Source: an uncultured Sinobacteraceae bacterium
GTDB taxonomy: Bacteria > Pseudomonadota > Gammaproteobacteria > Steroidobacterales > Steroidobacteraceae
Direction of reading: 5' to 3'
Assembly: GCA_937902995.1 (NCBI GenBank)
Contig: CALEKY010000108.1
Location: 1 to 64,000, forward strand
Length of the DNA: 64,000 bases
The notes under the pieces were generated by a model that made no database searches, had not been told where the DNA came from, and saw only the letters and a list, made by a program, of their open reading frames with translations. Made by a program: the position numbers and the translations under genes. Below are positions 19,279 to 28,668 of this stretch, one piece after another (within the stretch, counting starts at the first letter, position 1; the number at the start of each line of letters is the position of its first letter).

Positions 19279-21204
19279 TTACATTCCCGACAGCTCATCC
19301 GCCGGATAGAGCATACCCGCTTCGTCCAAGCGGGCGAGAATCTGCTCGGCTGCCTGTTCGGGTGTCAGATCCGACGTGCGCACGTGAATTTCGGGGTGCT
19401 CGGGCGGCTCGTAAGGCGAATCGATGCCGGTGAAGTTTTTCAGCTCGCCGCGTCGTGCCTTCTTGTACAGGCCTTTCGGATCGCGCTGCTCGGCCACTTC
19501 GAGCGGCGTATCGACGAAGACTTCGAAGAACTCGCCATCCTCGACCAAGCTGCGCGCGAGACGACGCTCCGAGCGGAACGGCGAGATGAACGACACGAGC
19601 ACGATCAATCCTGCGTCGACCATTAGTTTGGCGACTTCGGCGACGCGCCGAATGTTCTCGACACGATCCGCGTCCGTGAAACCGAGATCCTTGTTGAGCC
19701 CGTGCCGCACGTTGTCGCCGTCGAGCGTGTAGGTGTGACGTCCGAGGGAATGCAGCCGCTTTTCGACGAGATTTGCGATCGTCGATTTGCCGGCGCCGGA
19801 CAATCCGGTGAACCACAGGATGCAAGCGCGTTGTCCTTTCAGTGCAGCGCGGGCATGTTTGTTCACATCGAGCGCCTGCCAGTGAATGTTCTCGGCACGA
19901 CGCAACGCAAAGTGGAGGAGACCTGCGCCGACGGTGTCGTTGCTCAATTTGTCGATCAGGATGAACCCGCCCATCTCGCGGTTCTCGACGTACGGGTCGT
20001 AGGGGACCGACCGATCCAAGCTCAGATTGCACACGCCGATCTCGTTGAGCTCGAGCTGTTTGGCCGCGAGGTGCTCGAGCGTGTTGACGTTCACTTTGTA
20101 CTTGGGCGCCGTGATGCTGCCCGTGACGGTTTGTGTGCCCAACTTGATCAAGTACGGGCGGCCAGGAAGCATCGGCTCCTCGTGCATCCAGATGATCGTT
20201 GCCTGGAATTGATCGGCGACGCCCGGCGGCGAATCGGCGAGACTGAGCACATCGCCGCGACTGATATCGATTTCATCAGTCAGTGTCAGCGTGACCGACT
20301 GTCCTGCCACCGCCTGCTCGAGATCGCCGTCGAACGTCACGATGCGTGCAACGCGACTGGTGCGTCCCGAGGGAACCACGCGCACCGTATCGCCGACGCG
20401 CACGGTGCCGCTCGCAATCGTACCTGCAAAGCCGCGGAAATCCTGATTCGGGCGATTGACCCACTGCACCGGAAGGCGGAACGGCTTCGTTTGCAGATCG
20501 TCTTCGACCTCGACCGTTTCCAAATAGCCCATCAGCGTGGGGCCGTGATACCACGGCGTGCGGTTGCTACGCTCGAGAATGTTGTCGCCGCGCAGCGCCG
20601 AAAGCGGAATCGGTGTGACGGTCTTCAAACCGATCTGCTGAGCGAAGTCGCGGTACTCGCTCACGATCGCGTCGAAGATCTCTTGCGAGAAATCGACCAG
20701 ATCCATCTTGTTGATCGCGAGCACGACGTGTTGGATGCCGAGCAGCGACACGATGTAACTGTGCCGACGCGTCTGCGTGAGCACGCCCTTGCGAGCGTCG
20801 ATCAGGATCACGGCCACGTCCGCCGTCGACGCGCCGGTCACCATGTTGCGGGTGTACTGCTCGTGACCCGGCGTGTCCGCGACGATGAACTTACGGCGGT
20901 CCGTGGAGAAAAACCGGTAGGCGACGTCGATCGTGATGCCTTGCTCGCGTTCGGCGGCCAGACCGTCGACGAGCAGCGCGAAGTCGAGCGCACCGCCTTG
21001 CGTGCCGACCTTCTTCGAATCCGCTTCGAGCGCCGCGAGCTGGTCCTCGAAGATCATCTTCGATTCGTACAACAAGCGCCCGATCAACGTGGACTTGCCG
21101 TCATCGACGCTGCCGCACGTGATGAAGCGCAGCAAGCTCTTGTGCTCGTGAGCTTTCAGATACGCCTCGATGTCGGCGGCGATGAGTTCGGATTTGTGGG
21201 TCAT
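19279..21204 (-). CDS. cysNC: Bifunctional sulfate adenylyltransferase subunit 1 / adenylylsulfate kinase
   Basis: Fusion of CysN, the GTPase that drives ATP sulfurylase, and CysC, which phosphorylates APS to PAPS. 641 residues. CysN (about 20-440) has the P-loop GSVDDGKST, the switch motif DTPGHEQYTRNM and the NKMDLV specificity motif. CysC (about 460-630) has its own P-loop GLSGAGKST and the DGDNVRHGLNKDLGF segment. It lies between cysD and cysQ. The 147 bp gap to cysD, normally very short, contains an inverted heptamer pair. Confidence 0.96.
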   Translation of the reverse strand: MTHKSELIAADIEAYLKAHEHKSLLRFITCGSVDDGKSTLIGRLLYESKMIFEDQLAALEADSKKVGTQGGALDFALLVDGLAAEREQGITIDVAYRFFSTDRRKFIVADTPGHEQYTRNMVTGASTADVAVILIDARKGVLTQTRRHSYIVSLLGIQHVVLAINKMDLVDFSQEIFDAIVSEYRDFAQQIGLKTVTPIPLSALRGDNILERSNRTPWYHGPTLMGYLETVEVEDDLQTKPFRLPVQWVNRPNQDFRGFAGTIASGTVRVGDTVRVVPSGRTSRVARIVTFDGDLEQAVAGQSVTLTLTDEIDISRGDVLSLADSPPGVADQFQATIIWMHEEPMLPGRPYLIKLGTQTVTGSITAPKYKVNVNTLEHLAAKQLELNEIGVCNLSLDRSVPYDPYVENREMGGFILIDKLSNDTVGAGLLHFALRRAENIHWQALDVNKHARAALKGQRACILWFTGLSGAGKSTIANLVEKRLHSLGRHTYTLDGDNVRHGLNKDLGFTDADRVENIRRVAEVAKLMVDAGLIVLVSFISPFRSERRLARSLVEDGEFFEVFVDTPLEVAEQRDPKGLYKKARRGELKNFTGIDSPYEPPEHPEIHVRTSDLTPEQAAEQILARLDEAGMLYPADELSGM

Positions 21205-21214
21205 TACTGATATT

Positions 21215-21350
21215 CGTGACTGGTGACTCGTGACTAGTGACTCTGGGCGTGCTGCTTGCTTTCGTCTCTGCTCGCAATTCCTCGCTCTGGTGAACTGCCG
21301 TGAAATGGCCCGTGTCTCTACGAGTCACGCCTCACCAGTCACGAGTCACG
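21215..21350. repeat. Inverted pair of 7-bp arrays, cysD-cysNC gap
   Basis: Left arm 21215-21242 is four near-perfect heptamers (NgtgacT). Right arm 21323-21350 is four heptamers (agtcacg) in the opposite orientation. The 28-bp arms can pair at about 23 positions across an 80-bp non-repetitive centre. The element occupies almost the whole intercistronic gap of the cys operon. Confidence 0.8.
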
Positions 21351-21351
21351 T

Positions 21352-22254
21352 CTAGAAATAGCCTTCCTGCTTCTTCTTCTCCATCGATGCCGCGCTGTCG
21401 TGGTCGATGACGCGGCCTTGCCGCTCGGAGCTCTTCGTGAGCAGCATCTCTTGGATGATGTCGGGGAGCGTGGCAGCCGTGCTCTCGATCGCGCCGGTGA
21501 GCGGGTAGCAGCCGAGCGTGCGAAAACGCACCGAGCGAATCTCGGGCTGCTCGCCGGGGGCGAGCGGCATCCGTTCGTCGTCCACCATGATCAACGTGCC
21601 GTCGCGTTTGACGACCGGACGCGGCGCCGAGAAGTAGAGCGGCACGATCGGAATGTTCTCGAGATAGATGTATTGCCAGATGTCGAGCTCGGTCCAGTTC
21701 GACAACGGGAACACGCGCAGGCTCTCGCCCTTGTTCTTGCGCGCGTTGTACTGGCGCCAAAGCTCCGGACGCTGTCGCTTGGGATCCCAGCGATGCTGCG
21801 CCGAACGGAACGAGAACACCCGTTCCTTGGCGCGCGATTTCTCCTCGTCGCGACGTGCGCCGCCGAATGCGGCATCGAAGCCGTACCTGTCGAGCGCCTG
21901 TTTCAGCGCCTGAGTTTTCATCACATCCGTGTGCACCGCAGAGCCGTGCACGAACGGATTGATGCCGCGCTCGAGCCCTTCCGGGTTGACGTGCACGATG
22001 AGCTCCAGCCCGTACTGCGCGACCATGCGGTCGCGGAAGGCGATCATGTCGCGGAATTTCCAGGTCGTGTCGACGTGGAGTAGAGGAAAAGGAGGCTTGG
22101 CCGGATAGAAGGCCTTCATCGCCAAGTGCAGCATCACGGAGCTGTCCTTGCCGATCGAGTACAGCATCACCGGCCGTTCGCACTCCGCCACCACCTCGCG
22201 CAGGATGTGGATGCTCTCGGCCTCGAGCCGCTGCAGATGGGTCAGTCTTGTCAT
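21352..22254 (-). CDS. cysD: Sulfate adenylyltransferase subunit 2
   Basis: Catalytic subunit of the CysDN ATP sulfurylase (sulfate + ATP to APS + PPi). 300 residues, typical. The PP-loop SIGKDSSVMLHL (about 33-44) marks the ATP pyrophosphatase family; VDTTWKFRDMIAFRD and GGARRDEEKSRAKERVFSFR are family blocks. First gene of the operon. It is divergent from the efflux genes, with promoters expected in 22255-22546. Confidence 0.96.
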   Translation of the reverse strand: MTRLTHLQRLEAESIHILREVVAECERPVMLYSIGKDSSVMLHLAMKAFYPAKPPFPLLHVDTTWKFRDMIAFRDRMVAQYGLELIVHVNPEGLERGINPFVHGSAVHTDVMKTQALKQALDRYGFDAAFGGARRDEEKSRAKERVFSFRSAQHRWDPKRQRPELWRQYNARKNKGESLRVFPLSNWTELDIWQYIYLENIPIVPLYFSAPRPVVKRDGTLIMVDDERMPLAPGEQPEIRSVRFRTLGCYPLTGAIESTAATLPDIIQEMLLTKSSERQGRVIDHDSAASMEKKKQEGYF

Positions 22255-22546
22255 ATTCGGCCCGCTCGCCGTTCAGCGGGCGGAGGTTAAATTCGGGTAA
22301 CGGGGGCGGGATTGTGCGTGAATGCGCATGCGCCGCATATCGCATTCCGTACGTTCGAGAGCACGAATCGGCATAAGCGGAGAAGTGCCGAGAATTACAG
22401 GGATTTCAGACACATATGGTTACGACCCAATGACACTTCTTTTCCCAGGTAAAAGGCGAACTTATTCATCATACGAGCGCCTAGACGTCACTCTCGAGCG
22501 ACTGCTCCCCCATATAAAAAGCAGTCTTTCGCAACAGGAGCAGTGC

Positions 22547-24043
22547 TTGTACCTGCGTTCGACTCAGCATAGGAAGGTCCTCCGCCGTGGCGGCACGGTG
22601 CTGCTCGCGAGCCTGCTCGCGGCTTGCGCCGTCGGGCCGAACTATCGCGCGCCGCAACTGCCGGCGATCGACGAATGGCGCCACCCCCCTGCTGCAACGA
22701 CGCAAGAGGATGCGGCGAACGATGCGACGCTCGCGGCCTGGTGGAAGGTGCTGAACGACCCGACGCTCGATCAGCTCATCGAGCAGGCAGTGCGGGAAAG
22801 CAAGACAGTCGACCAGGTACTGGCACGCGTGCGCGAGGCCCGCGCGCGCCGCAACATTTCGGCAGCGGGCCTGTTCCCGACCATCGGCGGCTCGGGGAGC
22901 GGCCGGGACACCGAACGCACTCGGCGCGGCGGTTCCGAGGCCGATTTTCCCGGCGGCGACATCGGTTCGACGACGAGCGGCGAAACCTACACCGCGGGCA
23001 TCGATGCGAGCTGGGAGCTCGATCTGTTCGGCGCACGGCGCCGGTCGCTCGAGGCAGCGAATGCCAGTTTGGCAGCAGTCGAGGCCGATTTACGCGATGT
23101 GCTCGTTACATTGCTGGGCGACGTCGCACTGACCTACGTGAACGTGCGCACGACGCAGTCGCGACTTGCCTTTGCCGAGCGCAATCTCGAGCTGCAACGC
23201 TCGGTGCTCGACATCGCTCAATGGCGCGCCGAAGCCGGATTGGCCACGGTGCTCGACGTCGAGCAGGCCCGCACGAGCTATTCGCAAACGCTCGCGCAGA
23301 TTCCGTCGCTGCAGTCGTCGTTGGAAGCGGCAATGAATCGGTTGGCCGTCCTGACCGGCCGCGAACCGGGCGCATTGCACGAGATCCTGGCCGAACCGCG
23401 CGCGATTCCGACGGCACCGCGCGAAATCGTTTCGAGCGTGCCCGCTGAAGTTCTGCGCCGCCGCCCCGATTTGCGCGCGGCCGAACGCCGCCTGGCGGCG
23501 CAGACCGCCCAAGTGGGCGTGGCTACCGCGGCGCTCTATCCGAGCTTGTCGCTCAGCGGCTCTTTCGGTTTTTCCAGTTCCGATGCCGGCGAGCTGTTCT
23601 CGTCCGGCCTCGAGACGCGCAGCTATGGGTTGTCGCTCAACATTCCGATCTTCCGTGCCGGTGCGCTGCGTCAGCAGGTCGTCGCGCAGAATGCGCTGGT
23701 CGATCAGGCGCTCGCCTCCTACGAAGCGACCGTGCTCTCGATCCTGGAAGAAATCGAGAACGCGCTCACGCAATGGGCGAACGAGCAGCGGCGCTTTGAA
23801 GCGCTCACGCAAGCGGCCGAAAGCGCGCGGCTCGCTCGCGAATTGGCGGTCGCACAATACAACTCCGGTCTGGTCGATTTCCAAACGGTGGTGTCCGCCG
23901 ATCGGCAATTGACGTCCACCGAGGATGCGCTTGCGGTCAGCAGCGGCGAGCTCACTTCCAACTTGATCCGTCTGTACAAAGCTTTCGGCGGCGGCTGGTC
24001 GGTATTCCCGGCCTCGACCACCGCGGCCGCCGGCACCCCGTAA
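22547..24043 (+). CDS. NodT-family outer-membrane efflux lipoprotein
   Basis: Outer-membrane channel (TolC/OprM-like) of a tripartite exporter, about 498 residues. The lipobox LLAACAVGPNYRAP gives the lipidated Cys after a short signal. Two outer-membrane efflux repeats follow (about 60-255 and 275-465) with long coiled helices. TTG 22547 is chosen because AGGAG at 22536-22540 lies 6 bp upstream and the signal peptide then has a normal length; the frame is open to 22322. The adaptor gene starts 33 bp after its stop. Confidence 0.9.
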   Translation: MYLRSTQHRKVLRRGGTVLLASLLAACAVGPNYRAPQLPAIDEWRHPPAATTQEDAANDATLAAWWKVLNDPTLDQLIEQAVRESKTVDQVLARVREARARRNISAAGLFPTIGGSGSGRDTERTRRGGSEADFPGGDIGSTTSGETYTAGIDASWELDLFGARRRSLEAANASLAAVEADLRDVLVTLLGDVALTYVNVRTTQSRLAFAERNLELQRSVLDIAQWRAEAGLATVLDVEQARTSYSQTLAQIPSLQSSLEAAMNRLAVLTGREPGALHEILAEPRAIPTAPREIVSSVPAEVLRRRPDLRAAERRLAAQTAQVGVATAALYPSLSLSGSFGFSSSDAGELFSSGLETRSYGLSLNIPIFRAGALRQQVVAQNALVDQALASYEATVLSILEEIENALTQWANEQRRFEALTQAAESARLARELAVAQYNSGLVDFQTVVSADRQLTSTEDALAVSSGELTSNLIRLYKAFGGGWSVFPASTTAAAGTP

Positions 24044-24076
24044 TTCACGATCTCACCATTGGCTGCACGAACCGAC

Positions 24077-25495
24077 ATGGATAACCAGACGACCGTCACC
24101 AGCTCCGAAGTTGCTCGCACCCTAGGCGGGTATGGGCACGAGCCGAGGCCGTGGATGCGCTATGCCAAGTGGGTCGCGATCGGAGTCGTCATCGCGATCG
24201 TGGCGTATTTGGTGCTGGGCCGCGGCAGCAAAGCCACGACGAGCTATATCACCGAGGAGATACGACGCGGCGACATCGTCGTCACGGTCACGGCAACCGG
24301 CAATCTCGAACCGCGCAATCAGGTCGATATCGGCAGCGAGCTGTCGGGCACGATCCGACACGTGTACGTGGACGTGAACGACGAAGTGAAGGCCGGTCAG
24401 GTGTTGGCCGTGCTCGACACGTCACGACTCAAGGCGCAAGTGCTGCAACAGGAAGCTGCGCTCGCTTCGGCCGAGGCACGTGTGATTCAAAGCGAAGCCT
24501 CGCTGAAAGAAGCCCGTGCGAACTATCAACGCTTGCTGAAAGTGCGCGAGCTGTCGGGCAACAAGATTCCGTCCGAACAGGACATGGACGTTGCGCAATC
24601 GGTTGTGGCGCGCGCCGAAGGCGATCTCGCGGCAGCGAAGGCGGCGGTCGCGCAAGCGCGCGCGAGCCTCGAAGCCGTTCGCACCGACCTCTCCAAGACG
24701 GAGATCAAATCCCCGATCAACGGCATCGTACTCGCACGGTCCATCGAGCCCGGTTCGACGGTGGCAGCTTCGTTGCAAGCGCCGGTGTTGTTCACGCTCG
24801 CCGAAGATCTGAAGAAGATGGAGCTGCACGTGGCCGTGGACGAAGCGGATGTCGGCTCGGTGCAAGTCGGGCAGCAGGCGACGTTCACGGTGGATGCGTA
24901 TCCGAACCGCACGTTCAGGGCGCATATCACGCAAGTGCACTATGCATCGAGCAATACGAAGACCGGCTCGACCTCGACATCAACGGGCGTAGTGACCTAC
25001 GAAACCGTGCTCGAGGTCGATAACGACGATTTGCTGTTGCGTCCGGGCATGACCGCAACTGCGCAGATCCTGACGACCAGCGTGACCGATGCATTGCTGA
25101 TTCCGAACGCCGCGATGCGATTCCAGCCTGAAGGCGTGCAGATTCCAGGCATGCCGGGTGCGAACGGCCGATCGAGCAATCCGTTCCAGGCGCTCATGCC
25201 GGGCCCGCCGCGCGGCATGCGATTCGGCCCAGGCAATCGCGACCAAGGAGCGATGCGTCGTCTTGGCCGGGCGTGGATTCTCGAGAACGGCAAACCGGCG
25301 CTGGTGTTCTTCCGGCCGGGAGCGAGCGATGGGCGGTTCACGCAAGTGCTCGACCTCGAGGAGATGCCGAATTTCGGCCGTATGGCGAGCCAGATCGAGA
25401 ACAACGAGGAGTTTCAAAAGGCTTTGCAGCGCAAGCTGCAGCCGGGAATGCAAGTCATCGTCGACGCCGAGACGAAATCGAAGTCGAAGTCATGA
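24077..25495 (+). CDS. MacA-like periplasmic adaptor subunit
   Basis: Membrane-fusion protein linking an inner-membrane ABC exporter to the outer-membrane channel; 472 residues. There is one N-terminal membrane anchor (about 29-47, WVAIGVVIAIVAYLVLG). A lipoyl/barrel-sandwich domain (TATGNLEPRNQVDIGSELSG) is split by an alpha-helical hairpin (about 105-190), followed by a beta-barrel. A Pro/Gly-rich insert near residues 355-400 is not typical of MacA. ATG 24077 fits better than TTG 24059. The stop overlaps the next start (ATGA at 25492-25495). Confidence 0.9.
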   Translation: MDNQTTVTSSEVARTLGGYGHEPRPWMRYAKWVAIGVVIAIVAYLVLGRGSKATTSYITEEIRRGDIVVTVTATGNLEPRNQVDIGSELSGTIRHVYVDVNDEVKAGQVLAVLDTSRLKAQVLQQEAALASAEARVIQSEASLKEARANYQRLLKVRELSGNKIPSEQDMDVAQSVVARAEGDLAAAKAAVAQARASLEAVRTDLSKTEIKSPINGIVLARSIEPGSTVAASLQAPVLFTLAEDLKKMELHVAVDEADVGSVQVGQQATFTVDAYPNRTFRAHITQVHYASSNTKTGSTSTSTGVVTYETVLEVDNDDLLLRPGMTATAQILTTSVTDALLIPNAAMRFQPEGVQIPGMPGANGRSSNPFQALMPGPPRGMRFGPGNRDQGAMRRLGRAWILENGKPALVFFRPGASDGRFTQVLDLEEMPNFGRMASQIENNEEFQKALQRKLQPGMQVIVDAETKSKSKS

Positions 25496-26220
25496 CCGGA
25501 ATGCCCGCCTCGCCGCAGCCCGTCATCGAGCTGCAGCAAGTCACGAAAGTCTATGGCCATGGCGAGGCCCAAGTGCGGGCCCTGCGCGGCATCGACTTGG
25601 TGATTCATCCCGGCGAGTTCGTGTCGGTCATGGGACCGAGCGGCGGCGGCAAGTCGACGTGCATGAACATTCTCGGCTGCTTGGATACGCCGACGAGCGG
25701 GACGTACAAATTCCTGGGCGTGCCCGTCGGCTCATTGAGCCCCGATCAGCGCGCGCTCCTGCGCCGCAATTACATGGGCTTCGTCTTTCAGGGCTTCAAT
25801 CTGCTCAGCCGCACCTCCGCGCTCGAGAACGTAGAGCTGCCGATGATTTATCGCGGCGTACCGGCGGCAGAGCGTCGCGAACGCGCGCGAAAAGCATTGC
25901 AGGAAGTCGGCTTGTCGGGCCGCGAGCATCACGTGCCCAGCGAGCTGTCGGGGGGTCAACAACAACGTGTGGCGATCGCGCGTGCCATCGTCACGCAACC
26001 GCAAGTGCTGTTCGCTGACGAGCCCACGGGCAATCTCGATACCGCGACGAGCATCGACATCATGCGCCTTCTCACGCGCCTCAACGAAGAGAAGGGCATC
26101 ACGATCGTCATGGTCACGCACGAGCCCGATATTGCAGCGTGGACGCGCCGCATCGTTCGCTTCCGCGACGGTCTGATCGAAACCGACGAAGCGAATGAGC
26201 CGGTGAGAGATTTAGGCTGA
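25492..26220 (+). CDS. ABC transporter ATP-binding protein (MacB/LolD type)
   Basis: 242-residue ATPase that powers the adjacent FtsX-type permease. Walker A GPSGGGKST, signature LSGGQQQRVAIARAI and Walker B VLFADEPTGNLD are all present, with the D-loop GNLDTATS typical of the MacB/LolD/FtsE branch. The start ATG overlaps the adaptor's stop (ATGA), indicating translational coupling. In E. coli MacB ATPase and permease are fused; here they are separate genes. Confidence 0.94.
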   Translation: MTGMPASPQPVIELQQVTKVYGHGEAQVRALRGIDLVIHPGEFVSVMGPSGGGKSTCMNILGCLDTPTSGTYKFLGVPVGSLSPDQRALLRRNYMGFVFQGFNLLSRTSALENVELPMIYRGVPAAERRERARKALQEVGLSGREHHVPSELSGGQQQRVAIARAIVTQPQVLFADEPTGNLDTATSIDIMRLLTRLNEEKGITIVMVTHEPDIAAWTRRIVRFRDGLIETDEANEPVRDLG

Positions 26221-26341
26221 AGACTGAAGGCTGAAGGAAGAGAGACAGCGCATGCCCCTGATTTCATACCGCTGGCAAACATCAGCTTTCGCGCGTGCTA
26301 GCGCGCGTCGCGATCTTCAACCTTCAGTTTTCAGCCTTCAG
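26212..26341. repeat. Inverted pair of 7-bp arrays between ATPase and permease genes
   Basis: Left arm 26212-26239 (gaagact, gaaggct) overlaps the stop codon of the ATPase gene (26218-26220). Right arm 26314-26341 (ccttcag, ttttcag) is its inverse; 18 of 21 positions pair. The 74-bp centre contains a GC-rich palindrome (CGCGC/GCGCG, 26290-26305). The span of 130 bp equals that of the atpG-atpD element. Confidence 0.8.
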
Positions 26342-26364
26342 CCTGAACATCGCGGGGTGCCGCG

Positions 26365-27573
26365 ATGTTCGTAAACGCCATCCTCCTCGCATTGCGCGAA
26401 ATTCGCCGCAATGTGTTGCGTTCGTCGCTGACGATTCTCGGCATCGTCATCGGTGTCGCGGCCGTGATCACGATGGTGACGATCGGCGACGGTGCGACGG
26501 CGCAAATCCAGGCCGATATCCAGAAGCTGGGCACGAACTTGCTGCAAGTGTTTCGCGGTCAAGGGTTCGGTCCCGGCGGCGCGCGATCGGCCGCACCGCC
26601 TTTCACGATGGAAGATGTCCAGGCGATCGAAGCGGAGATCCGCGGCGTCAAGGCGGTGGCGCCGCAGTCCAACAGCGGCACGCAGGCAATCTACGGCAAC
26701 TCGAACTGGTCGACGACGGTCACGGGGACGAACGACAAATTCATCGAAGTGCGCGACTGGCCGCTCGCTTCGGGACGCAACTTCACCGAGTCCGAGCTCC
26801 GCGGCGGCGCCGCCGTGTGCATTCTCGGCAATACGGTCAAACAAGAGTTGTTCGGCGATCAGGATCCGGTCGGTCAGAGCATTCGCTTGTCGCGCATTTC
26901 GTGTCAGGTCATCGGCGTGCTGAGCGTGAAGGGCCAATCGGGCTTCGGCCAGGATCAGGACGATCTGATCGTCATCCCGCTGCGCACACTGCAGCGGCGC
27001 ATGACGGGAAATACGGACGTGAACTCGATTCTCGTGTCGGCGCGCGATGGCGTGTCGACCGAGAAAGTGCAAGCCGACATCGAGAAATTGATGCGCGAGC
27101 GGCGCAAGCTTGGGCCGGGTCAGGACAACGACTTCAATATTCGCGACTTGAAGGAAGTCTCGAGCACGTTCACGAGCACGACACGCGTGCTGACTGCATT
27201 GCTCGGAGCCGTTGCCGCCGTCAGTCTCGTCGTCGGCGGCGTCGGTATCATGAACATCATGCTTGTGTCGGTTACGGAGCGAACGCGCGAGATCGGCACG
27301 CGCCTGGCTGTGGGTGCGATGGCGCGCGACGTGCTGCTGCAATTCCTGGTCGAAGCAGTCGTGCTTGCGGCACTCGGCGGCATCATCGGCATCCTGCTCG
27401 GGCTCAGTGTCGGGGCGTTCGCGACCTACATGTTCAAGCTGCCGTTCGTCTTGAATGTCGGCATCGTACTGCTGGCGTTCGGTTTCTCTGCTGCCGTCGG
27501 CATCGTGTTCGGGTATTTCCCGGCACGCCGTGCCGCCCAGCTCGATCCGATCGAGGCGTTGAGGCACGAGTAG
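26365..27573 (+). CDS. ABC transporter permease (MacB/FtsX type)
   Basis: 402-residue inner-membrane permease. An N-terminal helix (about 20-40, SSLTILGIVIGVAAVITMVTIGDG) is followed by a MacB-like periplasmic core domain (about 45-245). Three C-terminal helices (about 275-390) contain the FtsX motif GIMNIMLVSVTERTREIGTR. It forms a transporter with the preceding ATPase, adaptor and NodT channel, probably exporting a drug, peptide or lipid. Confidence 0.92.
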   Translation: MFVNAILLALREIRRNVLRSSLTILGIVIGVAAVITMVTIGDGATAQIQADIQKLGTNLLQVFRGQGFGPGGARSAAPPFTMEDVQAIEAEIRGVKAVAPQSNSGTQAIYGNSNWSTTVTGTNDKFIEVRDWPLASGRNFTESELRGGAAVCILGNTVKQELFGDQDPVGQSIRLSRISCQVIGVLSVKGQSGFGQDQDDLIVIPLRTLQRRMTGNTDVNSILVSARDGVSTEKVQADIEKLMRERRKLGPGQDNDFNIRDLKEVSSTFTSTTRVLTALLGAVAAVSLVVGGVGIMNIMLVSVTERTREIGTRLAVGAMARDVLLQFLVEAVVLAALGGIIGILLGLSVGAFATYMFKLPFVLNVGIVLLAFGFSAAVGIVFGYFPARRAAQLDPIEALRHE

Positions 27574-27612
27574 CGAGAGCTTCGCTGGCTACGAGCGACA
27601 GCCGGTGAGCGG

Positions 27613-27698
27613 TAGGGCGCGGCGCGTCCTTCCCTTCTTCCCTCATTCCCTTTTCCCTTTTCCCTTTTCCCTTTTCCCTTTTTTCCCTCCCTTTTCCC
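27613..27698 (+). repeat. GC palindrome plus polypyrimidine 7-bp array
   Basis: A GC-rich near-palindrome (agggcgcggcgcgtcc, 27613-27628) is followed by about ten ccctttt-type heptamers up to 27698, just before the PAP2 lipoprotein gene. The same two modules occur in the same order at 28566-28609 and inverted at 29539-29603. Confidence 0.75.
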
Positions 27699-27725
27699 GA
27701 CTCTCCCACGTGGCATTATTCGCGC

Positions 27726-28526
27726 ATGACGATACGCGCATCCTTGCTTCTCATCCTGGTCCTTCTTGCATGCGGCGGGTGCAGCACACTGCCGAACGGC
27801 CGGTCGTGGGGCCAAGACGCCACGTTCAAGCCCGGCTGGGATCGGGTCAAGGCATCTGCGGTGAACGCAGCGCGCGATCCATGGGTTTGGGCGCCGTTGG
27901 CAGGCGCAGCCGTGTTTCAAATCGACGACTGGGACGAGCGCGTAGCGCGGTGGGCGCGAACGAACACACCGGTGTTCGGATCGCAGCGCACGGCCGAAGA
28001 CTGGAGCGATTATCTGCGCAATGCATCAGCATTGGCGCATCACATCACGACCGCGGCGACGCCGAGCGGCAGCGATTCGGGCGAATGGTTCGTCAACAAG
28101 ACCAAGGGCGCGCTCGTGCACATCGCCGCTGTGAGCTCCACCGTGCTCGTCACGAACACCTTGAAAGAAGCGATCGATCGCGAACGCCCGAACGGATTGG
28201 GCGGCCGAAGCTTCCCTTCGGGACACACGTCGACATCCGCTGTACATACCCGGTTGGCATCGCGCAATTTGGACTCGATCGAGATGAGCGACGGGGCCCG
28301 GACATCGCTAAACGTCGGTTTGTACGCGCTGACGATCGGTACATCATGGGCGCGCATCGAAGCCGGATGGCATTACCCCGCCGATACGCTGTTCAGCATG
28401 GCGTTCGCCAACTTCCTCGCCTCGTGGTTCAACGATGCTTTTCTAGGTCTCGATACGAACAAGGCGCAAATCGCTTTTGCACCCCTGGACGGCGGAGGGA
28501 CGATGCAGTTGAGCGTGAAGTTCTAG
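27726..28526 (+). CDS. PAP2-family phosphatase lipoprotein
   Basis: 266-residue phosphatidic-acid-phosphatase-like protein. The N-terminal lipobox LLACGGC (Cys about residue 19) predicts a lipoprotein. The three acid-phosphatase motifs are visible: KEAIDRERPN (Kx6RP), PSGHTS, and ARIEAGWHYPADTL (the Arg-x5-His-x3-Asp motif, with ARI in place of SRV). It probably dephosphorylates a lipid or lipid pyrophosphate on the periplasmic side. Compound repeats stand on both sides of the gene. Confidence 0.85.
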   Translation: MTIRASLLLILVLLACGGCSTLPNGRSWGQDATFKPGWDRVKASAVNAARDPWVWAPLAGAAVFQIDDWDERVARWARTNTPVFGSQRTAEDWSDYLRNASALAHHITTAATPSGSDSGEWFVNKTKGALVHIAAVSSTVLVTNTLKEAIDRERPNGLGGRSFPSGHTSTSAVHTRLASRNLDSIEMSDGARTSLNVGLYALTIGTSWARIEAGWHYPADTLFSMAFANFLASWFNDAFLGLDTNKAQIAFAPLDGGGTMQLSVKF

Positions 28527-28530
28527 GGGC

Positions 28531-28663
28531 GTGACTCGTGAATGTTGACTCGTGAGTGGTGAGTAGCAGGACGCGCCGCGCCTTTCCCTTTTCCCCTTTC
28601 CCTATTCCCTTAAAATGCGCAACGGCGCCCCTGATCTACAGCCAACAGCCTAACGCCTACAGC
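28531..28663. repeat. Compound repeat upstream of GFA gene (three heptamer arrays)
   Basis: Order: 28531-28565 five gtgactc-type heptamers; 28566-28581 GC palindrome (aggacgcgccgcgcc); 28582-28609 four ctttccc-type heptamers; 28636-28663 four ctacagc-type heptamers just before the next start codon. The first three modules recur in inverted order and orientation after the GFA gene (29539-29641). Confidence 0.75.
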
Positions 28664-28668
28664 CTGAC

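Noticed and set aside
19702..21210. 502-codon plus-strand frame opposite cysNC
   Set aside because: Antisense shadow; the minus strand encodes an unmistakable CysNC.
27628..27698. CRISPR-like repetitive tract
   Set aside because: Unit is 7 bp with no spacers; no cas genes.
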